Shown here in pieces: positions 1 through 5,047 of a stretch of 6,929 nt of DNA. The stretch covers positions 1-6,929 of the forward strand of contig JAGRLQ010000202.1 of the NCBI GenBank assembly GCA_020441735.1. The letters run 5' to 3'. The position numbers and the translations under genes were made by a program. This DNA comes from Nitratireductor sp. GTDB taxonomy: Bacteria > Pseudomonadota > Alphaproteobacteria > Rhizobiales > Rhizobiaceae. Within the stretch, counting starts at the first letter, position 1; each line of letters starts with the position of its first letter. Below the pieces are notes generated by a model that searched no databases, was not told the DNA's origin, and was given only the letters and a program-made list of their open reading frames with translations.

Positions 1-161
1 TCCTTGCGGTGGTTGCGGCAATATTCGTAGTGGCCGATTGGCTGGGTGGTAAGCTGCCCGACATGCTGGAAAGGATCGCCGGCTTTGGCCGAACCCGCAG
101 GCACCAGCACTGCGGTCATGGCAAGCAGCGCGACCGTCCGCAGACTGGATACGGCGTTCAA
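1..161 (-). CDS. Bacterial transglutaminase-like cysteine peptidase (BTLCP, DUF920 family), 5' part only
   Basis: Only the first 53 or so codons are present; the gene runs off the left edge. Read on the minus strand from a TTG at 161-159, the product begins MNAVSSLRTVALLAMTAVLV and continues PAGSAKA, a typical Sec signal peptide with an AKA cleavage site, so the protein should be exported to the periplasm. The mature N-terminus contains QLTTQPIGHYEYC; the T-x-QPIGHYE-x-C pattern is, from my knowledge of the family, the conserved start of rhizobial BTLCP proteins. The catalytic Cys-His-Asp residues lie outside the window, so activity cannot be judged. The TTG was chosen because AGGA sits 7 bases upstream and the resulting signal peptide is well proportioned. 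In-frame GTG codons at 200-198 and 236-234 and an ATG at 119-117 are alternatives. The substrate of this family is largely unknown. Family call is fairly sure; start is uncertain. Confidence 0.72.
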   Translation of the reverse strand, partial: MNAVSSLRTVALLAMTAVLVPAGSAKAGDPFQHVGQLTTQPIGHYEYCRNHRK

Positions 162-251
162 CCGCGCATCCTGGCGGGCTCGACTGAAGCCGCCATGCAC
201 CGCATTGGCTGAAATGCGTTTCCCTCTACCCAGCACCGCCGGAACCCCGCA

Positions 252-271
252 ATGGTTAACCGTTTGTTAAC
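252..271. promoter_or_regulatory. CtrA-type box TTAA-N7-TTAA upstream of the BTLCP gene
   Basis: Bases 256-271 read TTAACCGTTTGTTAAC, which is TTAA, seven bases, then TTAAC. This matches the full binding site known for the alphaproteobacterial cell-cycle regulator CtrA (TTAA-N7-TTAA). The site reads as a match on both strands. Bases 252-259 (ATGGTTAA) additionally form the octamer TTAACCAT on the minus strand, a known CtrA half-site form. It lies about 95 bp upstream of the preferred BTLCP start and about 285 bp upstream of the DUF3750 start, so the leftward gene is the likelier target. Binding is inferred from sequence only. Confidence 0.55.
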
Positions 272-312
272 CAAGCCGATGTCCGGAAAAGAGTCAATCA
301 ATGGCAGCGGGA

Positions 313-320
313 ATGGTTAA
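313..320 (-). promoter_or_regulatory. Second TTAACCAT octamer (possible CtrA half-site)
   Basis: ATGGTTAA on the plus strand is TTAACCAT on the minus strand, the same octamer as at 252-259; the two copies share the 9-mer AATGGTTAA and are 61 bp apart. A GAGTC site, which fits the CcrM methylation motif GANTC, lies between them at 291-295. A short octamer and a GANTC can each occur by chance, so this is weaker than the full box to its left. Confidence 0.3.
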
Positions 321-361
321 TCCCTGCCGTTTTGGGGCTGCAGATGGTCTTATGATCTGGC

Positions 362-401
362 CAATCGCAGGAAGCGGGTTGCACGCCGCTTCCTGCGATT
401 G
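362..401. repeat. Perfect inverted repeat, 16-bp arms with 8-nt loop
   Basis: The left arm 362-377 reads CAATCGCAGGAAGCGG and the right arm 386-401 is its exact reverse complement, with loop 378-385 (GTTGCACG). A hairpin this strong is not followed by a T-run on either strand (CCATCCCCCC to the right; to the left, on the minus strand, GCCAGATCATAAG), so it does not look like an intrinsic terminator. It lies between two divergently oriented genes where no terminator is expected. It could be a palindromic interspersed repeat of the REP type, a protein-binding site or a structured RNA element. The structure is certain; its role is unknown. Confidence 0.85.
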
Positions 402-452
402 CCATCCCCCCAGACCGCGCCTTGTTGCTATCAAGGCTGTTGCGATCCTGCA

Positions 453-466
453 TTGACGCAAGTCAA
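453..466 (+). promoter_or_regulatory. FNR/FixK-type anaerobox TTGAC-N4-GTCAA
   Basis: Bases 453-466 read TTGACGCAAGTCAA, a perfect dyad fitting the FNR/FixK/FnrN family consensus TTGA(T/C)-N4-(A/G)TCAA. Its centre at 459.5 would place a class II start site near base 501 (41.5 bp downstream), which leaves roughly 50 bases of leader before the preferred DUF3750 start. I do not see a strong -10 hexamer at the expected place (TGCTGA at 489-494); CATAAG at 504-509 is another candidate. The inference is oxygen- or redox-responsive control of the downstream gene. Confidence 0.55.
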
Positions 467-554
467 ACATGATGCCGCCGTTTTGCCATGCTGAAACCGC
501 CGGCATAAGCGGACGTGACCGGAAGCCATGCAAGCGAAAGAAGCAGGAGGGATG

Positions 555-1340
555 ATGCAGCGAACGATGCGATGGGTGAAACGCCTGCTTTACGGGCTGG
601 TGGCATTGTTCCTGCTCCCCGCGGCGCTTTCTGCCGGATGGTGGCTTTCGATTGACCGCCCTGCATCCTGGCGCGAGGCTGACTGGTCATCTGCTGGAAT
701 CCTGCCACCGGCGGCAGGCGAGCAGGAAGCCGTCATCCATGTCATGGCGGCGCGCACCGGCGGGCTGAAAGGCGCGCTCTCGACCCATAGCTGGCTTGTC
801 ATCAAGCGGGCAGGGGCTTCTGCCTATGACCGTTACGACAAGGTCGGTTGGGGCAATCCGGTGCGCCGCAACGCCTATGCCGCCGACGCACGCTGGTATT
901 CCAACATCCCGTTCATCGTCAAAACCGTGCGCGGTGAGAAGGCTGGCCGGCTCATTCCGGAGATCGAGGCGGCAATTGCTGCCTATCCCCATTCGGCTCG
1001 CGGCGGATACCGCATCTGGCCCGGTCCGAACTCCAATTCCTTCGTGGCCCATGTGCTGCGTCAGGTGCCGGAACTCGATGCGGCACTTCCAGCCACGGCG
1101 GTTGGCCGCGACTATCTTGCCGACGGCAGCCGATGGGGCCGCTTCTGGCATGTTGATGCTGATGGCCTCGACGCCAAGCTCAGCCTGGGCGGATATGCCG
1201 GCATATCCGCCGGCCTGCGCAGCGGGTTGGAAGTCAATTTTCTCGGCCTCGTTGCCGGAGTGGATGTCCGTCATCCGGCGGTCAAGCTGCCGGGATTTGG
1301 CCGGTTGGGACTGGCTGCCACCGCCTTTGCGGGCGAGTGA
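555..1340 (+). CDS. DUF3750 domain-containing membrane-anchored protein
   Basis: The protein has a basic N-terminus (RTMRWVKR) followed by one hydrophobic segment (LLYGLVALFLLPAALSAGWW), so it is probably anchored in the inner membrane with the remainder in the periplasm. The body carries blocks I recognise from DUF3750 proteins: THSWLVIKRAGASAYDRYDK, VGWGNPVRRN, YRIWPGPNSNSFVAHVLR, and near the C-terminus EVNFLGLVAGVDVRHPAVKL then PGFGRLG. The invariant-looking His-Ser-Trp and the GPNSNSF-H block could form an active site, but no function is established for this family to my knowledge. Starts at 528, 552 and 555 are in frame; AGGAGG at 545-550 best serves the ATG at 555 (4-nt spacer), giving 261 residues, whereas the ATG at 528 has only GGAAG two bases away. 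The gene is probably monocistronic, since the next gene has its own promoter. A possible anaerobox lies 90 bp upstream. Bases 1188-1211 form a perfect palindrome inside the coding sequence. Confidence 0.82.
   Translation: MQRTMRWVKRLLYGLVALFLLPAALSAGWWLSIDRPASWREADWSSAGILPPAAGEQEAVIHVMAARTGGLKGALSTHSWLVIKRAGASAYDRYDKVGWGNPVRRNAYAADARWYSNIPFIVKTVRGEKAGRLIPEIEAAIAAYPHSARGGYRIWPGPNSNSFVAHVLRQVPELDAALPATAVGRDYLADGSRWGRFWHVDADGLDAKLSLGGYAGISAGLRSGLEVNFLGLVAGVDVRHPAVKLPGFGRLGLAATAFAGE
1188..1211. repeat. Perfect 24-bp palindrome inside the DUF3750 coding sequence
   Basis: The left half GGCGGATATGCC (1188-1199) is followed immediately by its exact reverse complement (1200-1211), with no central spacer. 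It encodes part of the peptide LGGYAGISAGL. The symmetry ends at both edges. It could be a protein-binding dyad, a cruciform or mRNA hairpin, or a coincidence of codon choice. Confidence 0.85.
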
Positions 1341-1381
1341 GAACCGACGGCGCAAGTGGCATTTCCCATAAATTCCATTAG

Positions 1382-1401
1382 TTAGTTTGATATCAAACTA
1401 A
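1382..1401. promoter_or_regulatory. Distal palindromic operator (TTTGA-TA-TCAAA core)
   Basis: Bases 1382-1401 form a perfect 20-bp palindrome, TTAGTTTGATATCAAACTAA. Its core TTTGA-N2-TCAAA recurs in the proximal site, centred exactly 42 bp downstream (about four helical turns). Such AT-rich dyads of 16-20 bp are the usual target type of MarR-family dimers, and the next gene encodes one. An alternative role as a weak terminator for the preceding gene is less likely because the stem is AT-rich. Confidence 0.65.
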
Positions 1402-1423
1402 AATGATTTTCAGGAATCAATAA

Positions 1424-1443
1424 ATAATTTGAACTCAAATTAT
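1424..1443. promoter_or_regulatory. Proximal palindromic operator overlapping the marR -35 element
   Basis: Arms ATAATTTGA (1424-1432) and TCAAATTAT (1435-1443) are exact inverted repeats around AC. The core TTTGA-N2-TCAAA matches the distal palindrome. It covers the candidate -35 hexamer TTGAAC at 1429-1434, so a bound repressor would block RNA polymerase. The likely ligand is the MarR-family protein encoded from 1488 (autoregulation, inferred). Confidence 0.65.
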
Positions 1444-1457
1444 AGAGCGGCTACACT
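1429..1457 (+). promoter_or_regulatory. Candidate sigma70 promoter of the marR-aldo/keto reductase unit
   Basis: TTGAAC (1429-1434) and TACACT (1452-1457) are separated by exactly 17 bases and each resembles the consensus hexamers. Transcription would begin near 1464, leaving a leader of about 24 bases with GAGG at 1478-1481 placed 6 bases before the ATG at 1488. Confidence 0.55.
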
Positions 1458-1487
1458 GGTGCAAATCACCGCCGGGCGAGGCATTTC

Positions 1488-2012
1488 ATGCGCACAAGTG
1501 AAGCCGAGGCATTATACCGTTTCTACCGATCCGCCGACCGTGCGGCCCGGTTGATGCGGCTTTCTGCGGACCGTCTTCTGCCAGAAGGACTGACCTTCGC
1601 CCAGTTCGAACTGCTTGACCTGCTCCTGCAGCACGCCCGCTGGAAGGAGGAGGACAATGGGGTGAAGCCGGATGACCTCTCGGGACAGAATGGCATTACC
1701 CCGATGAGGGCAGCGGATGAACTCGGCCTGACGCGGGGCTCTCTGACCAGTCTTCTCAACCAGCTAACTGCCGGAAAACTTGCCGTCACCCGAACGGACC
1801 CGGAAGATCGCCGCTCCAAGCACATTGCGATCACCGCCAGGGGCAGGTCGCTTCATCGTCAGGCCATGATCGAACTGTCCGGCCTCACCACCGCCATGCT
1901 CACGGTCTTTTCCCGTGAACGGTTTTCCGGTGTGCAGGGCGTACTGGATGAGTTTGTGCGCTGGCTTGAGACCGAGGGCCGCTTGCAAAGCGGCGTCAGC
2001 CGGGCAAAATAG
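1488..2012 (+). CDS. MarR-family transcriptional regulator
   Basis: A 174-residue DNA-binding repressor of the MarR fold, expected to act as a cytoplasmic dimer. The winged helix-turn-helix spans about residues 72-117: MRAADELGLTRGSLTSLLNQ supplies the recognition helix region and TRTDPEDRRSKHIAITARG is the characteristic wing with the D-x-R-R-S-K pattern. Flanking helices (residues 5-48 and 119-163) would form the dimer interface. There is no cysteine anywhere in the protein, which argues against OhrR-type thiol sensing. A polar acidic segment, about residues 51-69 (RWKEEDNGVKPDDLSGQNG), is inserted ahead of the reader helices and makes this region longer than in most relatives. Two matching palindromes upstream suggest autoregulation. 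The aldo/keto reductase gene starts 45 bp downstream and is the probable co-regulated target. The inducer cannot be inferred. Confidence 0.88.
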   Translation: MRTSEAEALYRFYRSADRAARLMRLSADRLLPEGLTFAQFELLDLLLQHARWKEEDNGVKPDDLSGQNGITPMRAADELGLTRGSLTSLLNQLTAGKLAVTRTDPEDRRSKHIAITARGRSLHRQAMIELSGLTTAMLTVFSRERFSGVQGVLDEFVRWLETEGRLQSGVSRAK

Positions 2013-2057
2013 GCGCTCCCACCTCTTTTTTCAGTTCAGACCTGCCGGAGACTTCAC

Positions 2058-3101
2058 ATGCGTTACAACCCGTTGGGAACCACGGACACGCTCGTTTCCG
2101 AGCTGTGCCTTGGCACCATGACCTGGGGGTCGCAAAACAGCGAAACGCAAGCCCATGAGCAACTGGACTTTGCAGTTGGCAAAGGCGTCAACTTTTTCGA
2201 CACGGCGGAGATGTATCCCACCACACCACGCCGCGCCGAAACCACTGGCTTGACCGAGCGAATTCTTGGCGCGTGGCTGAAGGGCAGGGCCGACCGCGAC
2301 AGACTGGTGGTCGCCACCAAGGTAACCGGAGAAGGCAACAAGGACATTCGCGGCGGCGCCCGCATCACCGGTGCGATCCTGCGAGAGGCGCTGGAAGCAA
2401 GCCTGTTGCGGCTCAACACCGACTACATCGACCTCTATCAGCTTCACTGGCCCAATCGCGGTTCCTATCATTTCCGAAAGTACTGGGCCTGGGACCCCAA
2501 CGATCTCAACCCGGGCGACATGGACGGCGAGATCGCCGACATGCTGGGCGAAGTGCAAAAGCTGCAATCGGAAGGCAAGCTGAAGCATTTCGGCCTTTCC
2601 AACGAGACGGCCTGGGGGACGCGCAAATGGCTGGAGGCGTCGGAACGGCACAGCTTGCCGCGTGTCGTCTCCATCCAGAACGAGTATTCCCTGATCTGCC
2701 GTATTTTCGACCTCGATCTCGCCGAGGTCGCGGTGCACGAAAAGGTTGGCCTGCTGGCCTATTCGCCGCTTTGTGCCAGTGCGCTTTCGGGCAAATACGC
2801 TGATGGGTCCATCCCCGAGGGTTCGCGCCGGTCCATGCAGCCCGATCTCAATGGCCGCTATACCGCCCAGGCTGAACAGGCGATTACCGGGTACGCGGAG
2901 GTCGCTGCCAGACACGGCCTCGATTTGGCGCAGATGGCGCTGGCCTTCTGCCTCACGCGCCCCTTCATGACCTCTGTCATCATCGGGGCTACCTCCATGA
3001 AGCAGCTCGAAACCAACCTCGCTGCCGTGGATGTGACACTCGGTGATGATGTGATGGCAGATATCCTCGAGGTCTTCCGAGATTATCCCCGGCCGATGTA
3101 G
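2058..3101 (+). CDS. Tas-like NADP(H)-dependent aldo/keto reductase
   Basis: A 347-residue cytoplasmic oxidoreductase of the aldo/keto reductase superfamily, nearly the same length as E. coli Tas, which it resembles in its opening (LGTMTWGSQNSETQAHEQLD, then DTAEMYP and ETTGLTERILGAWL). These proteins are TIM barrels that reduce aldehydes or ketones with NADPH. The catalytic tetrad is visible: Asp48 and Tyr53 in FFDTAEMYP, Lys88 in VVATKV, and His130 in LYQLHWP. The C-terminal cofactor region contains SVIIGATSMKQLETNLAA, the usual family motif. CGGAG at 2046-2050 lies 7 bases before the ATG. It follows marR by 45 bp with no terminator, so it is likely transcribed from the marR promoter and derepressed by the same ligand. 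The natural substrate is unknown; a role in handling a reactive carbonyl or aromatic aldehyde is plausible but inferred only from the partner gene. Confidence 0.9.
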   Translation: MRYNPLGTTDTLVSELCLGTMTWGSQNSETQAHEQLDFAVGKGVNFFDTAEMYPTTPRRAETTGLTERILGAWLKGRADRDRLVVATKVTGEGNKDIRGGARITGAILREALEASLLRLNTDYIDLYQLHWPNRGSYHFRKYWAWDPNDLNPGDMDGEIADMLGEVQKLQSEGKLKHFGLSNETAWGTRKWLEASERHSLPRVVSIQNEYSLICRIFDLDLAEVAVHEKVGLLAYSPLCASALSGKYADGSIPEGSRRSMQPDLNGRYTAQAEQAITGYAEVAARHGLDLAQMALAFCLTRPFMTSVIIGATSMKQLETNLAAVDVTLGDDVMADILEVFRDYPRPM

Positions 3102-3145
3102 CCGCAGTTCCGTGCCCATGCCACGCCGCAGGCTGAAGTACGCAA

Positions 3146-3174
3146 TGGACCCTGTCGATTTCCCTTTCTATACT
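3146..3174 (+). promoter_or_regulatory. Candidate sigma70 promoter of the dctB-dctD operon
   Basis: TGGACC (3146-3151) and TATACT (3169-3174) are 17 bases apart; the -10 is a 5/6 match and the -35 a 4/6 match to consensus. Transcription would start near 3181, leaving a leader of roughly 55 bases. The intergenic gap of 134 bp carries no other gene. Confidence 0.42.
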
Positions 3175-3235
3175 TCCTGTCATGAATGGCGCCGGGTGAC
3201 GAGTTTGAACACCGGTGCACAACAAGGGAGGGGGC

Positions 3236-5047
3236 GTGAAAAGGATACTGCGCCTTTTGCGCAGGCCATTGCTGGTTCAGGGCGCATTGTTGTGCCTGTT
3301 GCTGGCGCTGTCTGCGGCCGCATTCTGGTTTGCCACCACCCGCGCCACGCGGTTGGCTGAGGCCGGCATCCGCAATGCTGCCGGTGAGACCCTGCGCCTG
3401 CAGGCCGAAACCATTGTAAGCCAGCTCGACAAGCATCGTTTTGTACCCGTTGTGCTGGCGCGCCGCCGCGAAGTGCTCAATCTTGTTTCCGGCAGCCCGT
3501 TGCAGCCCCAGGATCCGGGCCTGAGATCGGTGCTGGAAGATACGAGCTGGCTTTCCGGTAGCCTCGACATAGCGGTTGCCGGTTCCGACGGCCGCATTCT
3601 TGCCGGTGTGACCGGCCTGATTACCGAGCAGATTGCCGACTCGCCCGGGCTTGCCATACCGCCCTCGCAAGGCAGGCTGGGGCGGTCCTCGGTGAAACTG
3701 ACAAACGGCAAGCGTGCCTATGGCTTTTCATCCTCGATTCGCCCTGGCGGCAGACAACATGCCGGTTCGGTGATCGTGCTTGCCCCGATCGAGTCCATTG
3801 AGCGTGCCTGGACACTTTCCGGCAAGCCGGTGTTTGCCACGGACAGCCGGCAGGAAATCGTTGCGCGCGATCTGCAGGCCATCGAATTCTCCAACGATGA
3901 AGGCCTGATGGCGATGCTGCATCCGGCAAGCCTGGCCAGTGAGATCGAGAAAGGCGGCGAGCGCTATGCGCTGTTCACCCGCATAATCAATCCGGCAGGC
4001 TGGCGCCTGCACGTGCTGGAAAACCTGCGTCCCATTGGCGAAGCCTGGAGCCAGGCAGCCCTGATCAGCCTGTTGGGCTCCGCCCTATTGATGGTGGCGG
4101 CCATGGGGCTGGCCAATCGCTGGCTCAACCGCATCCGTCAGATACGGCTCGAGCGGGCCAACGCGATCCGCCTCGAACGCACCGTGCGCGAACGCACCCG
4201 TGAGTTGTCCCACGCCAATGAGCGCTTGCGCCATACCCAGCGGGAGCTTGTGCAGGCAGGCAAGCTTGCGGGCCTGGGCCAGATGTCGGCGGCGCTCAGC
4301 CACGAATACAACCAGCCGCTGGCAGCAATCCGTTCCTACGCGGACAATGCCGCACAATATCTGAAACGCGGCAGGGTTAAGGAAGCAGAGGGCAACATTA
4401 CCCGTATCGCGGCACTGACCGCCCGGATGGCGGCGATCAGCAAGGACCTGCAGAACTTTGCCCGCAGGCCGCAGGAACGAACCAGCGCAGTCGATCTTCG
4501 CGGTGTTGTCGACGGGGCGCTGGAACTGATCGCAGGACGTATTTCAGAAAGCGGCGCATCGATCAGCGTGGATTTTCCCGATGAGCCCGTGCAGGTGCGT
4601 GCCGGTACAAACCGGCTGCAACAGGTGGTGATCAACCTGTTGACCAACGCACTGGATGCGATGGCGCAACCGGCGGAGCCGGGGCTTGCCGGGCAAGGCC
4701 GACCGGGTAGCGCCACGAAGGGAAAGCGAGGCAAACAGTCTCCGCCTGATCTGCAGATTACCAGCCACCGCGAGGGAGAACGGGTTTTCCTGAAGGTTCG
4801 AGACCGTGGTCCGGGCTTCAGCAGGGAGGTGGCGGAGAAGATGTTCGACCCCTTCTACACCACCAAGGCCGTCAATCAGGGGCTTGGTCTGGGACTTTCG
4901 ATTTCCTACAACATCATCCGCGACTTTGGCGGCACGCTGACCGCAAGGAACCACCCGGATGGCGGCGCGGAATTCAGCATCGAACTGGAAGCCTGGCCGC
5001 AAACCGGCGATCCCGGGATCAAGCAGGAGGCGGTAGCAGCTCAATGA
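3236..5047 (+). CDS. dctB: DctB-like C4-dicarboxylate-sensing histidine kinase
   Basis: A 603-residue inner-membrane sensor kinase, close in length to rhizobial DctB. From the preferred GTG start: basic N-terminus and first membrane helix (residues about 13-33), a periplasmic domain of about 240 residues fitting the double-PDC (dCache) fold of DctB, a second membrane helix (274-293), a coiled-coil linker (298-343), then the kinase core. The H box GLGQMSAALSHEYNQPLAAI holds the phospho-acceptor His356, and the wording SHE-x-NQPLAAIR is typical of the DctB family. ATP-binding motifs are intact: N box VVINLLTNALDAM (Asn467, Asn471), G1 DRGPGF (523-528), F box FDPFYTTK (537-544), G2 GLGLGLSI (549-556). 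About 24 extra Gly/Pro/Lys-rich residues (roughly 477-505) follow the N box. GTG at 3236 was chosen because AAGGGAGG ends 4 bases before it; the in-frame GTG at 3215 lacks such a site. It overlaps dctD by 4 bp. The ligand is probably a C4-dicarboxylate or related acid (inference). Confidence 0.85.
   Translation: MKRILRLLRRPLLVQGALLCLLLALSAAAFWFATTRATRLAEAGIRNAAGETLRLQAETIVSQLDKHRFVPVVLARRREVLNLVSGSPLQPQDPGLRSVLEDTSWLSGSLDIAVAGSDGRILAGVTGLITEQIADSPGLAIPPSQGRLGRSSVKLTNGKRAYGFSSSIRPGGRQHAGSVIVLAPIESIERAWTLSGKPVFATDSRQEIVARDLQAIEFSNDEGLMAMLHPASLASEIEKGGERYALFTRIINPAGWRLHVLENLRPIGEAWSQAALISLLGSALLMVAAMGLANRWLNRIRQIRLERANAIRLERTVRERTRELSHANERLRHTQRELVQAGKLAGLGQMSAALSHEYNQPLAAIRSYADNAAQYLKRGRVKEAEGNITRIAALTARMAAISKDLQNFARRPQERTSAVDLRGVVDGALELIAGRISESGASISVDFPDEPVQVRAGTNRLQQVVINLLTNALDAMAQPAEPGLAGQGRPGSATKGKRGKQSPPDLQITSHREGERVFLKVRDRGPGFSREVAEKMFDPFYTTKAVNQGLGLGLSISYNIIRDFGGTLTARNHPDGGAEFSIELEAWPQTGDPGIKQEAVAAQ

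Larger units (their letters stand above)
162..554. other. Divergent intergenic region between the BTLCP and DUF3750 genes
   Basis: This stretch of about 390 bp carries no gene I can support. It contains the CtrA-type box, the second octamer, the 16-bp-arm hairpin and the anaerobox, each listed separately. The right end carries AGGAGGG at 545-551, the ribosome binding site of the DUF3750 gene. A 51-codon open frame at 301-456 lacks a good ribosome binding site and runs through the hairpin, so I do not call it. Confidence 0.7.

Noticed and set aside
303..333. Terminator-like hairpin (GGCA..GGGA / TCCC TGCC followed by GTTTT)
   Set aside because: The stem needs a 2-nt bulge, the T-run is only four bases, and no plus-strand gene ends upstream of it.
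301..456. Open frame of 51 codons on the plus strand in the divergent intergenic region
   Set aside because: There is no good ribosome binding site, its sequence runs straight through the perfect hairpin, and the composition (HPPRPRL and similar) does not look like a conserved small protein.
687..1355. Minus-strand open frame (222 codons) opposite the DUF3750 gene
   Set aside because: The plus strand carries recognisable DUF3750 blocks, and the antisense product resembles no family I know.
1382..1410. The 1382-1401 palindrome as an intrinsic terminator of the DUF3750 gene
   Set aside because: The stem is AT-rich with no U-tract after it, and its core is repeated in the proximal operator, which fits a protein-binding site better.
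2708..2730. 8-bp inverted repeat CGACCTCG / CGAGGTCG inside the aldo/keto reductase
   Set aside because: Short arms made of common GC-rich codons for the peptide FDLDLAEVA; repeats of this size arise readily by chance in such sequence.
2031..3119. Long minus-strand open frame (362 codons) opposite the aldo/keto reductase
   Set aside because: It is an antisense shadow of a gene with a clear catalytic tetrad and good ribosome binding site; its translation shows no recognisable motif.
3204..3217. TTTGAAC followed by the palindrome CACCGGTG before dctB, as a possible further MarR operator
   Set aside because: Only one half-site matches the TTTGA-N2-TCAAA core, and the CACCGGTG dyad is too short to stand alone.
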